DNA from: an uncultured Thermodesulfobacterium sp.
Lineage (GTDB): Bacteria; Desulfobacterota; Thermodesulfobacteria; Thermodesulfobacteriales; Thermodesulfobacteriaceae
Direction: 5' to 3'
NCBI GenBank assembly: GCA_938091335.1
Contig: CALLJG010000007.1
Span: 1-64,000, forward strand
Length of the DNA: 64,000 nucleotides
Shown here: positions 20,301 to 29,893 of the stretch, piece by piece
Layout of the letters: each line of letters starts with the position of its first letter
Numbering within the stretch: the first letter of the stretch is position 1
Notes under the pieces: generated by a model
The model's database searches: none
What the model saw: only the letters and a program-made list of their open reading frames with translations
Told to the model about the DNA's origin: nothing
Program-made: the position numbers and the translations under genes

Positions 20301-21549
20301 TTATGAAGTTATTAGAGCAAAACCTACTGAAAAAAGAACTATTTATATTCCTTATATGTGTGACCATGCTATTGCTTTAGCTGCTGCTTTTAGGGCATGT
20401 GGAGTAAATGCTCAAGCTCTTCCTGAACCTGATGAAAAAAGTTTAGAACTTGGAAGAAGATTTACCTCTGGAAAAGAGTGTTATCCTACTATTCTAACTA
20501 CAGGAGATCTTCTTAAATTAATCAACTCTTCATCTTTTGATCCAAATAAAAGTATCTTTTTTATGCCAGATAGTGGAGGACCTTGTAGGTTTGGTCAATA
20601 CAATAGATTTCATAAAAAATTACTTAAAGACCTTGGAATAAATATGCCTATATATTCTCTTCAACAAGATATGAAGTTTTATGAAGACTTAGATATTTTA
20701 GGTAGAGATTTTATGAAAATCGCTTGGAGAGGCATTGTTGCTGTAGATATTTTAGATAAGCTATTTAGAGAAACTCGCCCTTATGCGAAAAACAAAAAAG
20801 AGGTAGAAATTATTTATCAGGACTCTCTCAAAAAAATAGAAAAAACTATAGAAGAAAAAAAAGATATAATACAAACTCTATTGGAAATAAAAAAAGCTTT
20901 TCAAAAAATATCCGTTGATGAAGAAAAAAAGCCTGTTGTAGGAATAGTGGGAGAAATTTATGTGAGAAATAATAGATTTGCTAATGAAAATCTATATCGA
21001 TTTTTAGAAGACCTGGGCTTAGAAATCTGGCTTCCTCCCATTACTGAATGGATCTATTTTATAAATTATACTTCCAAAAGATGGGCTACCAAATTAGGAT
21101 GGTTTAGAACTGTTTTAAGATACATTATAGAAACTCAATACCTAAAATGGGAAGAAAAAAAATTTATAAATCTTGTTAAAGATACACTTAATATGCCTGA
21201 AGAAAAAGATGTGGAAGAATTAGTAAAGCTTACCCAAAAATATATACATCCTGAATTTGAAGGAGGAGAGGTACTTTTATCAGTTGGCAAAACAGTAGAA
21301 TATTTAAGTTATGGTGCTTGCGGTATTGTTAATGTAATTCCTTTTGCTTGTATGCCAGGAAATATAGTTACTGCTATTTTTAAAAAAATGAAAGAAATAG
21401 ACGGAATAAAAGTACCTACTTTAACAGTTTCTTGTGATGGACAAAAATCTTTGGGTACCAAAATGAGAATAGAAGCTTTTGCAGAACAAGTTAAAGAATT
21501 TTATTATAATAAAAATAACAAAATTTTAAAAAAATTAAAGTTAAAGTAA
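17344..21549 (+). CDS. Acyl-CoA dehydratase activase fusion: two BadF/HgdC ASKHA domains plus DUF2229/HgdB-like region
   Basis: Two ASKHA copies (GLDVGSGTGKIVVID; GIDVGSVSTKLVAIN), ALNTLCAAGTGAFLEQQAARLG and NKACAAGTGSFLQEQAVKLG, then Cys-rich C-terminal half. Confidence 0.9.
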   Translation: MNYVGLDVGSGTGKIVVIDKNKNILFWQYEKTHGQPIETAEKFLSIVEREFNYNLFGITCTGTAGKTISQILGCAFVNEIMAHTKAATFFYPEVKTIIDIGGEDSKLIFITHERGIPEIEDFALNTLCAAGTGAFLEQQAARLGYTIEEFSQLALKAKNIPRIAGRCTVFAKSDMIHLQQAAVPDEEIIAGLCYAIIRNLKSNLAKGKEVLPPLILQGGVAANFGVRKAVKEVFKLQDHELIIPEHFKIMGALGAALYGLEGKKSSPYKGSDILRTYLKERKFDPPRHPTLIPFESLKISEKITHNYKKKFYFHISQEEEEIYLGIDVGSVSTKLVAINEKGTLLAKIYMLHHGKPLESIKKGLLELREKLAPKIKLKGVGVTGSGRYLIGDFVGADVIRNEITAQAYGALFIDPEVDTIFEIGGQDSKYIYLDKGTISNFTMNKACAAGTGSFLQEQAVKLGIEIEKFGEIALKSLAPLKLGERCTVFMQSDLLHYQQQGLPKEDLIAGLCYAIVYNYLNKVVEDRKIGKKIFFQGAVAFNKGVIAAFEKVLGTPIIVPPHCEVTGAIGAALLAKEEAKNKTNFKGFNLAKVNYQIKAFECKGCPNQCEIHEVIIEDGNPYFYGGRCEKYEIDHRKPPSHIPNLVLEREEKLLSYVKPVENDILSSKIIGIPRILQFFEWLPLFGTFFQELGYKVVLSPPTSKDIIKRGCELTPAEPCFPIKIAIGHVRTLIDMGIKNIFIPQITDLPPEHPQLEVGKVCPYVQSIPWISPASIKFSENIKILNPVLHLGRKRIILNEEIKNLANLLEEPIEKVKKAWQLGEEAQRDFHKWLKIRGKEILEEFKDQIILVIIGRPYNAFDPGANLGIHYKIRKLGLVGLPVDMLSLEEISEVNYLEGMYWEYGQRFLLAAQIIRETPNLFPIYFTNFSCGPDSFIEHFFKDILENKPFIELEIDEHSAEAGIITRLEAFVDSIKNKIKHYPIYKSYEVIRAKPTEKRTIYIPYMCDHAIALAAAFRACGVNAQALPEPDEKSLELGRRFTSGKECYPTILTTGDLLKLINSSSFDPNKSIFFMPDSGGPCRFGQYNRFHKKLLKDLGINMPIYSLQQDMKFYEDLDILGRDFMKIAWRGIVAVDILDKLFRETRPYAKNKKEVEIIYQDSLKKIEKTIEEKKDIIQTLLEIKKAFQKISVDEEKKPVVGIVGEIYVRNNRFANENLYRFLEDLGLEIWLPPITEWIYFINYTSKRWATKLGWFRTVLRYIIETQYLKWEEKKFINLVKDTLNMPEEKDVEELVKLTQKYIHPEFEGGEVLLSVGKTVEYLSYGACGIVNVIPFACMPGNIVTAIFKKMKEIDGIKVPTLTVSCDGQKSLGTKMRIEAFAEQVKEFYYNKNNKILKKLKLK

Positions 21550-21638
21550 AATTTTTTAACTATATTTTTATTTTACTGTTAATTTTATAAAATTTTTAAT
21601 AGTTGATTTTTTAAAAAAACTATTTAAATACTTATAAG

Positions 21639-21890
21639 TTGAAAGAAAAAAAACAAAACAGTTTTAAGTTTTTATTTAGTATTTTAATAGAAAGTTTTAG
21701 TATTAGTCTTGCAGTTATTGGTTCAATTATTGCAGGAGCTATAGTAGGTTGGTTAATTGATGAAAAAGTATTTAAAGGAAAGTATTTTCCTTGGATAACT
21801 ACAGTTTTTATTATTTTTGGAGCAATGGGAGGTATTAAAAACCTTATTTGGTATAGTAAAAAAAGAATGAAAGAAATTGAAAAAAAATGA
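21639..21890 (+). CDS. atpZ: AtpZ/AtpI-type small membrane protein
   Basis: Two-TM protein with GSIIAGAIVGWLIDEKV at the head of an atp cluster; TTG start. Confidence 0.7.
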   Translation: MKEKKQNSFKFLFSILIESFSISLAVIGSIIAGAIVGWLIDEKVFKGKYFPWITTVFIIFGAMGGIKNLIWYSKKRMKEIEKK

Positions 21891-22312
21891 AAAAACTTGA
21901 ATCTATAGAAGAATTTTTTAGACGCATAGAAATTCTTCTATTTTTGGTAATAATTTTAGGTTCCTTATTATGTTTACTAATTAGTAAAAATCTAATGTGG
22001 GGAATTGCTTTTTTCTTTGGAGGTTTATTAGGGTTTCTAAATTTTAGAAGTACTAAAAGAGAAGGAATCATTTTTATAAGAAAGGTTCAAGAAAGTTTAA
22101 AATTTCATAAAGAGGCTTCCATTTATAAAGAAAAGAATATCTTCATTTTAAAGCTATTTTTAAAACTTATAGCTACTGGTATAATTCTTTTTGTGTTAAT
22201 TGCTAAATTTCATTTTCATCCTGTTATAATTTTATTTTCCTTTTTTACCATATATGCTTCTATAATTTTAATAACTCTTAAATATCTTATATTCGATAAA
22301 CTCTTTATTTAA
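21887..22312 (+). CDS. ATP synthase subunit I-like protein
   Basis: 4-TM small protein between atpZ and atpB. Confidence 0.65.
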   Translation: MKKLESIEEFFRRIEILLFLVIILGSLLCLLISKNLMWGIAFFFGGLLGFLNFRSTKREGIIFIRKVQESLKFHKEASIYKEKNIFILKLFLKLIATGIILFVLIAKFHFHPVIILFSFFTIYASIILITLKYLIFDKLFI

Positions 22313-22322
22313 GGAGGGGAAT

Positions 22323-23075
22323 ATGGAACATCCAATATTGTTTTTATGTGTAATTTTAGAAAAATTGGGAATTCCTTCAGGATGGATCTATTATGAACAT
22401 GCGGACAAATACGGAATCTTAGCCAAAATTTTCGCTCCCCATATGGTTCACAGCTATTTTGTATGTTTACTTTTGATTATTCTTGCTTTTTTAGGAACGA
22501 GAAAAAAAGAATTTATACCAAAGGGGACTCAGAATGTATTAGAATATATTATCCAATTTATTTATAACTTTACAAAAGAAAATGTTCCTCATGGAGAAAA
22601 CCATAGTCCAAATATCGTACCCTTAGTTTTTCCTTTAATTATATTTTATGCTTTTTATATTCTTATTTGTAATTTTTTGGGATTAATCCCTGGTTTTATG
22701 TCTCCTACAGCTAACATAAATGTAACGCTTGGTTTAACTTTAATTACTATCACCTATTATCATTTTCTTGGATTTAGATTTAAAGGAATTAAATATCTTA
22801 AAGATTTTTTAGGTCCTATTCCCTGGCTTATTCCTTTAATGCTTCCTACTGAAATATTTTCTCATATAGGAAGAATTATTTCTCTTTCTGTTCGATTATT
22901 TGGAAATTTAGTTTCAAAAGAATTACTCTTAGGATTATTAACTACCTTAGCTGGAAAATTTTTTGCTCCTTTACCAGTAATGCTTCTTGGAGTTTTAGTA
23001 AGTGTTATTCAGACACTTATTTTTGTTCTTTTAAGCCTGGTTTATTTTGCTGGAGCCGTAGAGGAACACCATTAA
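22323..23075 (+). CDS. atpB: F0F1 ATP synthase subunit a
   Basis: LSVRLFGNLVSKELLL, NFLGLIPGFMSPTANINVTLGL. Confidence 0.95.
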   Translation: MEHPILFLCVILEKLGIPSGWIYYEHADKYGILAKIFAPHMVHSYFVCLLLIILAFLGTRKKEFIPKGTQNVLEYIIQFIYNFTKENVPHGENHSPNIVPLVFPLIIFYAFYILICNFLGLIPGFMSPTANINVTLGLTLITITYYHFLGFRFKGIKYLKDFLGPIPWLIPLMLPTEIFSHIGRIISLSVRLFGNLVSKELLLGLLTTLAGKFFAPLPVMLLGVLVSVIQTLIFVLLSLVYFAGAVEEHH

Positions 23076-23090
23076 AAAATTTTTAAATTT

Positions 23091-23119
23091 TTATCAGGGG
23101 GGAAAAACCCTTCTGATAA
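23091..23119 (+). promoter_or_regulatory. Hairpin in the atpB-atpE intergenic region
   Basis: TTATCAGGGGGG AAAAA CCCTTCTGATAA: 12-bp stem including two G-U pairs. Confidence 0.75.
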
Positions 23120-23138
23120 AATACTTTTTAAAATTTAA

Positions 23139-23534
<396 letters not shown>

Positions 23535-23562
23535 AAATAAAAAAATCTTTTGATAAAAAAAT

Positions 23563-23600
23563 AAAAAAGGCCATAGGGTTAACGCCTTATGGCCTTTTTT
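23563..23600 (+). terminator. Intrinsic terminator after atpE
   Basis: AAAAAAGGCCATAGGGTTAACGCCTTATGGCCTTTTTT. Confidence 0.92.
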
Positions 23601-23610
23601 ATTCTAAAAA

Positions 23611-25146
23611 ATGCTTTCTAAAACTTTAAGTTTTACTATTTTAGGTATCGAAGCCTTTTTGGTAGAAATTGAAGTTGACCTTACCTTAGGTCTTCCAGGA
23701 ATAATTATTGTAGGATTACCAGATAGTTCTATAAAAGAGAGTAGAGAAAGAATAAGATCTGCTCTAAAAAACTGTGGATTTCAATTGCCAATGAAAAAAA
23801 TTACTATTAATCTTGCTCCAGCAGATTTAAAAAAAGAAGGAAGTGGTTTTGATCTTGCTATCGCTATAGCTTTACTTGCTGGAATGGAAATTTTACCAAG
23901 AGAAAATTTATATAAAAAAGCCTTTTTAGGTGAGCTTGCCTTAGATGGCAGAATTAAAGGAACTAAAGGAATCTTACCTGCAGTAATTAAAGCTAAAGAA
24001 TTAAATTTAGAAGAAATTATAATACCCTTTGAAAATTTAAAAGAAGCCTCTTTAATCAAAGATTTTAAAATAATTGGAGTAAAACATTTAAGAGAAATTA
24101 CAGATTATTTAAGAGGAGAATATTTTCCTAAAACACCACATTTTGAAATTGAGACTTCTTTCTATGAAAAGTATGAAGTAGATTTTGTTGAAGTTTTAGG
24201 ACAAGAATTAGCTAAAAGGGCTTTTGAAGTAGCAGTAGCTGGAGGTCATAATATTTTAATGATAGGACCACCTGGAACAGGAAAAACTATGCTTGCTCAG
24301 AGAATTCCTACTATATTACCTCCTATGAGTCATGAAGAAGTTCTTGAAACTACAAAAATTTATTCTGTAGCAGGACTTCTTACACCTGAAACCCCTTTTG
24401 TTTTTACTCGCCCTTTTAGGAATCCCCATTTTGCAATTTCAGAAGCAGGTATGATAGGAGGAGGAAGTTATCCTAAACCAGGAGAAGTTAGTCTAGCTCA
24501 TAATGGAGTTCTATTTTTAGATGAATTTCCTGAATTTAGAAGGGATGTAATTGAAGCTTTGAGACAACCTTTAGAAGACGGAAAAGTTACTATAACCCGT
24601 GCCCATTATACTGTGACTTATCCTTCTAAATTTATGTTAATTTGTGCTATGAATCCTTGTAGATGTGGATATTTTGGACATCCTACAAAACCCTGTCAAT
24701 GTAGTTTTCAAGAGATTAAAAAATATAGAACCAAACTTTCAGGACCTATAATAGACAGAATTGACATCCATTTAGAAATTCCATCAGTTGATTTAAAAAA
24801 CTTAATAAAAACTGATACTAAAACATCTTTAGACTCAAAATCCATTAGAGAAAAAGTAATAAAGGCAAGAAAAATACAAGAAAAAAGATATGGTTCTCCT
24901 TTTAAAATTAACGCAAGATTAAAACCAAAAGAAATTAAAAAATATTGTGTATTAGATTTAGGAGCTCAGGAATTTCTAGAAAAAGCCTCAGAAAAATTTC
25001 ATTTTTCTGCAAGATCCCTTCATAAAATTTTAAAAGTTTCTAGAACTATTGCAGATTTAGAAGATTGTGAAATAATATTAAAACATCATATTGCTGAAGC
25101 TATACAATATAGAATTTTAGAAAAACCACTCTTATGGGAAAATTAA
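23611..25146 (+). CDS. comM: YifB/ComM-family Mg chelatase-like AAA ATPase
   Basis: GLPGIIIVGLPDSSIKESRERIRSALKN, MIGPPGTGKTMLA, MNPCRCGYFG. Confidence 0.95.
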   Translation: MLSKTLSFTILGIEAFLVEIEVDLTLGLPGIIIVGLPDSSIKESRERIRSALKNCGFQLPMKKITINLAPADLKKEGSGFDLAIAIALLAGMEILPRENLYKKAFLGELALDGRIKGTKGILPAVIKAKELNLEEIIIPFENLKEASLIKDFKIIGVKHLREITDYLRGEYFPKTPHFEIETSFYEKYEVDFVEVLGQELAKRAFEVAVAGGHNILMIGPPGTGKTMLAQRIPTILPPMSHEEVLETTKIYSVAGLLTPETPFVFTRPFRNPHFAISEAGMIGGGSYPKPGEVSLAHNGVLFLDEFPEFRRDVIEALRQPLEDGKVTITRAHYTVTYPSKFMLICAMNPCRCGYFGHPTKPCQCSFQEIKKYRTKLSGPIIDRIDIHLEIPSVDLKNLIKTDTKTSLDSKSIREKVIKARKIQEKRYGSPFKINARLKPKEIKKYCVLDLGAQEFLEKASEKFHFSARSLHKILKVSRTIADLEDCEIILKHHIAEAIQYRILEKPLLWEN

Positions 25147-25724
25147 CCCTTAATGAAGCTATTAAAAATGCTGCCCAACCTTTACTTTTACCAATAGTGA
25201 AAATTTTAGCAAGCTGGGGTGTACATCCAAACACAGTTACTATAACTTGTCTTGTAGGATTTATTATAAGTTCTGTTTTTATTGCCTTTGGTAATCTTTT
25301 GTTAGGTGGAATAGCACTTTTACTTTTCTCACCTCTTGATGCCATAGATGGGCTTCTTGCAAGATATTCCAAAAAAGTAACCTCTTTCGGAGCATTTTTA
25401 GATTCAACACTTGATAGATATGGAGAAATTTTTTTGTTTCTTGCTTTTACCTATTATTTTTTACTTCAAAAATCTTTTTATGGAGTAATTTTAAGCTTTT
25501 TAGCTATTACAGGTTCTTTTATGGTAAGTTATACAAGAGCAAGAGCAGAAGGAATAGGATCTGAATGTAAAATAGGATTTTTAACCAGATTTGAAAGGGT
25601 TCTTCTTTTGATTATTGCTCTTGTTTTTAATATATGCATCCCTCTTTTAATATTTATAGCTATTTTCACTCATTTTACAGCATTACAAAGAATTATCTAT
25701 GTTTATAAATTCTATAGGAGGTAA
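25134..25724 (+). CDS. CDP-alcohol phosphatidyltransferase, archaetidylinositol-phosphate-synthase-like
   Basis: DAIDGLLARYSKKVTSFGAFLDSTLDRYGE CDP-OH-P motif, SYTRARAEGIGSECKIGFLTRFER. Confidence 0.8.
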   Translation: MGKLTLNEAIKNAAQPLLLPIVKILASWGVHPNTVTITCLVGFIISSVFIAFGNLLLGGIALLLFSPLDAIDGLLARYSKKVTSFGAFLDSTLDRYGEIFLFLAFTYYFLLQKSFYGVILSFLAITGSFMVSYTRARAEGIGSECKIGFLTRFERVLLLIIALVFNICIPLLIFIAIFTHFTALQRIIYVYKFYRR

Positions 25725-25726
25725 AA

Positions 25727-25966
25727 ATGTGTTTAGCTTACCCTTATAAGATTGTAGAAATAAAAAATGAATGGACCGCTATAGCAGAAACTCAAGGAGT
25801 AAAAACTGAGGTATCATTACATTTATTACCTGAACCTGTAAAAGTAGGAGATTGGGTGCTTGTTCATGTAGGATTTGCTATAAGAAAAATAAATGAAGAA
25901 GATGCTCAAGAAAATTTGAGGTATTGGGATGAAATATTCAAATACTTTGAACAACCTATGGAATAA
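25727..25966 (+). CDS. hypC: Hydrogenase assembly chaperone HypC
   Basis: MCLAYPYKIVEI...VGDWVLVHVGFAIRKINEEDA. Confidence 0.94.
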   Translation: MCLAYPYKIVEIKNEWTAIAETQGVKTEVSLHLLPEPVKVGDWVLVHVGFAIRKINEEDAQENLRYWDEIFKYFEQPME

Positions 25967-27056
25967 ATTTAAAGACCCAGAAAGAGTTAAAAAATTAGTT
26001 TCTCTTATCCAAAAAGAAGTAGAAATTTATGGAAAATCAATAAATATAATGGAATTTTGCGGAGGACATACTCATGTAATATTAAGAAATGGACTTGATG
26101 AACTTTTAAAAGGATATATCAATTTTATTCATGGTCCAGGATGTCCTGTATGTGTAATTGCCTTAGAAAGAATAGATATGGCTATAGAACTTGCCAAATT
26201 ACCTAATGTAATTTTGTGTACTTATGGAGATCTTATGAGGGTTCCTGGATCTAATAAAATAAATCTTTTAAAATTAAGAGCAGAAGGATATGAAATAAGA
26301 CCTGTTTTTTCAGCTATGGAAACCTTAAAACTTGCTTTAGAAAATCCAGATAAAAAGATCATTTTTTTTGCTATAGGATTTGAAACCACCTCCCCTCATA
26401 CTGCAGTATTAATAAAACAAGCAAAAAATTTAAACATCAAAAATCTATGGATTGTTTGTAATCATATCCTTGCTTTGGTTGTTTTAGAATATCTTTTGCA
26501 AAGTGAAGAAAAACCTTTAATTGATGCTTTTATAGGACCTGGGCACGTAAGTACCATTACAGGAAGTAACGTCTACAAACCTATAGTTGAAAAATATCAA
26601 AAACCTATAGTAATTTCTGGATTTGAGCCTTTAGATCTTATTCAAGCTATTTATCTTATAGTAAAACAATTTAGAGAGAATAGATGTGAAGTAGAAATTC
26701 AATATATTCGCTCAGTCACACCAGAAGGAAATATTAAAGCCAAAGAACTTTTAAACGAAGTCTTTACTATCAGAAACACTTTCCCCTGGCGAGGACTTGG
26801 TCAAATTCCATATAGCGCTTATAAAATAAAAGAAAAATATCAAGAATTAGATGGGGAAAATTTTTTTAAAATTTCTATTAATTCCACTAAAGAAAATCCT
26901 TTATGTCTTTGCGGAAAAGTAATAAAAGGATTAAGTAAACCTTTTGAATGTAAATTATTTGGTAAAATCTGCACCCCTCAAAATCCTATAGGACCTTGTA
27001 TGGTTTCCTCTGAAGGAGCTTGTTTAGCTTATTATAAATATAAAAAAGGGGGGTAA
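25929..27056 (+). CDS. hypD: Hydrogenase maturation factor HypD
   Basis: MEFCGGHTHVI, HGPGCPVCV, GFETTSPHTA, GPGHVSTI; downstream of hypC. Start may be a little downstream. Confidence 0.94.
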   Translation: MKYSNTLNNLWNKFKDPERVKKLVSLIQKEVEIYGKSINIMEFCGGHTHVILRNGLDELLKGYINFIHGPGCPVCVIALERIDMAIELAKLPNVILCTYGDLMRVPGSNKINLLKLRAEGYEIRPVFSAMETLKLALENPDKKIIFFAIGFETTSPHTAVLIKQAKNLNIKNLWIVCNHILALVVLEYLLQSEEKPLIDAFIGPGHVSTITGSNVYKPIVEKYQKPIVISGFEPLDLIQAIYLIVKQFRENRCEVEIQYIRSVTPEGNIKAKELLNEVFTIRNTFPWRGLGQIPYSAYKIKEKYQELDGENFFKISINSTKENPLCLCGKVIKGLSKPFECKLFGKICTPQNPIGPCMVSSEGACLAYYKYKKGG

Positions 27057-27076
27057 AAATTTTACCCCCCTTAAAA
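27042..27076. terminator. Bidirectional terminator between convergent hypD and hydrogenase large subunit
   Basis: AAGGGGGGTAAAA-AT-TTTACCCCCCTT stem flanked by A/T runs; includes the hypD stop. Confidence 0.85.
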
Positions 27077-27092
27077 TAGCCTTAACATTTTA

Positions 27093-28790
27093 TTACAAGA
27101 CCTTTACCCTTTTTATCTCCCTTCCGGTAGTATCAAGAATATGAACTGCACAGGCAATACATGGGTCAAAGGAGTGAATAGTTCTTAAAACTTCTAATGG
27201 TTTTTTAGGATCAACAATAGGATTATCAATTAAACTTGCTTCATAAGGACCCATTTTACCTTTACTACATCTTGGACTCACATTCCAAGTAGAAGGAACT
27301 ACACACTGATAATTCTTAATCTTTCCTTTTTCAATTACTACCCAATGAGATAAAGTTCCTCTAGGTGCTTCATGAAATCCAAATCCCTTAATCTCTCCGG
27401 TAGGGAAAGTAGGCTTATTCCAAATCGCTAAATCTCCTTTTGCAATATTTGCTTCTAAAAGATCAAGGTGTTTTAAAGCAAGATCACAAAGAACAGATGC
27501 TCTAATTGCTCTTGCCAAATGTCTTCCAATAGTGGAATGTAAATCATCTACTGTAAGAGTAACACCAAGAGCTTTTGCCTTTTCAATAGAATAATTTAAC
27601 CATTTCATTGTAAGCTCATGTTTAGAAGCAATACCCATTAACACTTGAGCAAGAGGACCAACTTGCATAGGTTCACCTTTAAATCTTGGAGCCTTAGACC
27701 AGCTATATTTTCCAGTAGGATTAAAATCTGTATAATTGGGAACTGTTTCTCCTTCCCATGGATGCCTTGGTCCTGTATCTTTATACCAAGAATGAATAAC
27801 ATCTTCAGTTACATTATCTCTAAAGTATGGATCATTAAAGCTCTTAATAGGTGTATAGGTTTTTAAATCTCCATTAAATATGGTTCCACCAGGTAAATCA
27901 AATTGAGTCCCTTTAGTATCAAGAGGCATATCAGGAACAGCTAAATAATTGGTAACACCTTTCCCAATTTTAACCCAATCTTTATAAAGACACCCTACAG
28001 CTATAACATCATTAAGATATACTTTCTGAATAAAATCTTTTACTTGCAATAATACCTCTCGAGCAAGATCTAATCTTTCTTTATTTAAAGCTGCTTGTTC
28101 ATTTGGATCAATAGCTAATGCTATTCCACCAACTGCTAAAGTTTGAATACTAGGTGTTTTTGCTCCAAAAATAGCAACTGCTTTATTAGGTAAAAATTGA
28201 TATTCAAGAGCAGCAAGATAATGAGCCACTGCCATTAAATTAGCCTCAGGAGGAAGCTTCATTTGAGGATGACCCCAATAACCATTAGTAAAAGGACCTA
28301 TTTGTCCACTCTCTACAAAGGCTTTTAATTTATCTTGAACAGCCTTAAACCAAGTTTCACTATTCCCCTCCCAATCAGATAATTTTTGAGCAAGTTCTGC
28401 TGTTTTCTTAGGATCAGCTTTTAAAGCTGATACAATATCAACCCAGTCAAGAGCAGAAAGATGATAAAAATGAACTAAATGATCATGAATCCCGTGAGCT
28501 GCTATAATAATATTTCTAACTAATTGAGCATTAAGAGGAATTTCCATTCCTAAAGCATTTTCTACTGCTCTTACAGAAGTTATAGCATGAACAGTGGTAC
28601 AGACATTGCAAATTCTTTGAGTAATTAACCACGCATCCCTTGGATCCCTTCCTTTCAAAATAACCTCAAATCCCCTCCACATTTGTGAAGAAGACCAAGC
28701 ATTTACTACTTTTCCACCATCTACTTCCACATCTATTCTTAAGTGACCTTCAATTCTTGTTATTGGATCAACTGTTATTTTCTTACCCAT
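27093..28790 (-). CDS. [NiFe] hydrogenase large subunit
   Basis: RICNVCTTVHAITSVRAVENAL (L1) and DPCIACAVHILDTTGREIKRVKVL (L2 plus C-terminal extension). Confidence 0.94.
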   Translation of the reverse strand: MGKKITVDPITRIEGHLRIDVEVDGGKVVNAWSSSQMWRGFEVILKGRDPRDAWLITQRICNVCTTVHAITSVRAVENALGMEIPLNAQLVRNIIIAAHGIHDHLVHFYHLSALDWVDIVSALKADPKKTAELAQKLSDWEGNSETWFKAVQDKLKAFVESGQIGPFTNGYWGHPQMKLPPEANLMAVAHYLAALEYQFLPNKAVAIFGAKTPSIQTLAVGGIALAIDPNEQAALNKERLDLAREVLLQVKDFIQKVYLNDVIAVGCLYKDWVKIGKGVTNYLAVPDMPLDTKGTQFDLPGGTIFNGDLKTYTPIKSFNDPYFRDNVTEDVIHSWYKDTGPRHPWEGETVPNYTDFNPTGKYSWSKAPRFKGEPMQVGPLAQVLMGIASKHELTMKWLNYSIEKAKALGVTLTVDDLHSTIGRHLARAIRASVLCDLALKHLDLLEANIAKGDLAIWNKPTFPTGEIKGFGFHEAPRGTLSHWVVIEKGKIKNYQCVVPSTWNVSPRCSKGKMGPYEASLIDNPIVDPKKPLEVLRTIHSFDPCIACAVHILDTTGREIKRVKVL

Positions 28791-28821
28791 AGCTAACCTC
28801 CTTTATTTAAAATTTTTATTA

Positions 28822-29739
28822 TTATCCTAAAGACTCATAAAATGGACTCATATTATCCCAAAAATTAGGTTCAGTACAACCAATACAGGGGTGACCTGAA
28901 CCCACAGGCCAAGTTCCTACATCACAAAATCTAATCACAGGACAATTAGCATAGGTAACAGGACCTTTACACCCTAATTTATATACACAATATCCTTTTC
29001 TATGCCCTTCATCTCCAAAAGCATTTGCAAATCTTCCTTCATCAAAATGGGCTCTTCTCTCACAATGATCATGAATTAGTCTTCCATAAGCAAATTTAGG
29101 TCTCCTCAAATTGTCAAGCTCAGGAAGTTTACCAAAAGTCAAAATATAACTTACTGTAGCTAAGAAATTATAAGGATTGGGTGGGCATCCTGGAATATTT
29201 ATAACTTTATCTTTACCAATCACTTCCCCAATTCCTACTGCACCTGTTGGATTAGGAGCTGCTGCCTGAACCCCTCCAAAAGAAGCACAAGTTCCAATAG
29301 CAATAGTCAACATAGCATCCTTAGTAACCTCTTTTAAAATCTGAATCGCTGGTTTACCTGCAATTTTACAATAAATTCCTCCATCTTTTGTAGAAACTGC
29401 CCCTTCCACTACACATATATATTTTCCTTTATATTTTTCCATAGTCTGATGAAGGACCTCTTCAGCTTGCTTTCCTGCTGCAGCCATTAAAGTTTCATGA
29501 TACTCTAAATTAATAATGTCTAACACTAATCTTCCAATAGGTGGATGCGAAGCTCTTAAAAGAGATTCAGTACATCCAGTACACTCCATAAAATGAAGCC
29601 ATATCACTGTGGGTTTGGGACCTTTTTTCATTGCTGCTTCTACTTTTTCTACCATAGAATAAGGTAAACCCATAGTAGCTGTTACAATAGTACATATTTT
29701 AAGAAAATCACGCCTACTTAATTCTTTTAAATAGAGCAT
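28822..29739 (-). CDS. [NiFe] hydrogenase small subunit, Tat signal
   Basis: ELSRRDFLK Tat motif; CTGCTESLLR; GCPPNPYNFLATV; HPCIGCTEPNFWD. Confidence 0.94.
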   Translation of the reverse strand: MLYLKELSRRDFLKICTIVTATMGLPYSMVEKVEAAMKKGPKPTVIWLHFMECTGCTESLLRASHPPIGRLVLDIINLEYHETLMAAAGKQAEEVLHQTMEKYKGKYICVVEGAVSTKDGGIYCKIAGKPAIQILKEVTKDAMLTIAIGTCASFGGVQAAAPNPTGAVGIGEVIGKDKVINIPGCPPNPYNFLATVSYILTFGKLPELDNLRRPKFAYGRLIHDHCERRAHFDEGRFANAFGDEGHRKGYCVYKLGCKGPVTYANCPVIRFCDVGTWPVGSGHPCIGCTEPNFWDNMSPFYESLG

Positions 29740-29893
29740 AGTTAACCTCCTTTAATATTATATAATATTAATATTATATTATTTAATTATGTGAAAAAGA
29801 CAAGAGTAAATTAGAATTGAATTTTTTAATTTTGGTTTAATTTAAAAAATTTTTAAAATTATTTTTTTTCTTATAAATTTTTTTTAAATTTTT

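Noticed and set aside
17344-21549. Long ASKHA double fusion as a novel architecture
   Set aside because: Large activase/DUF2229 fusions of this kind are already widespread in anaerobes.
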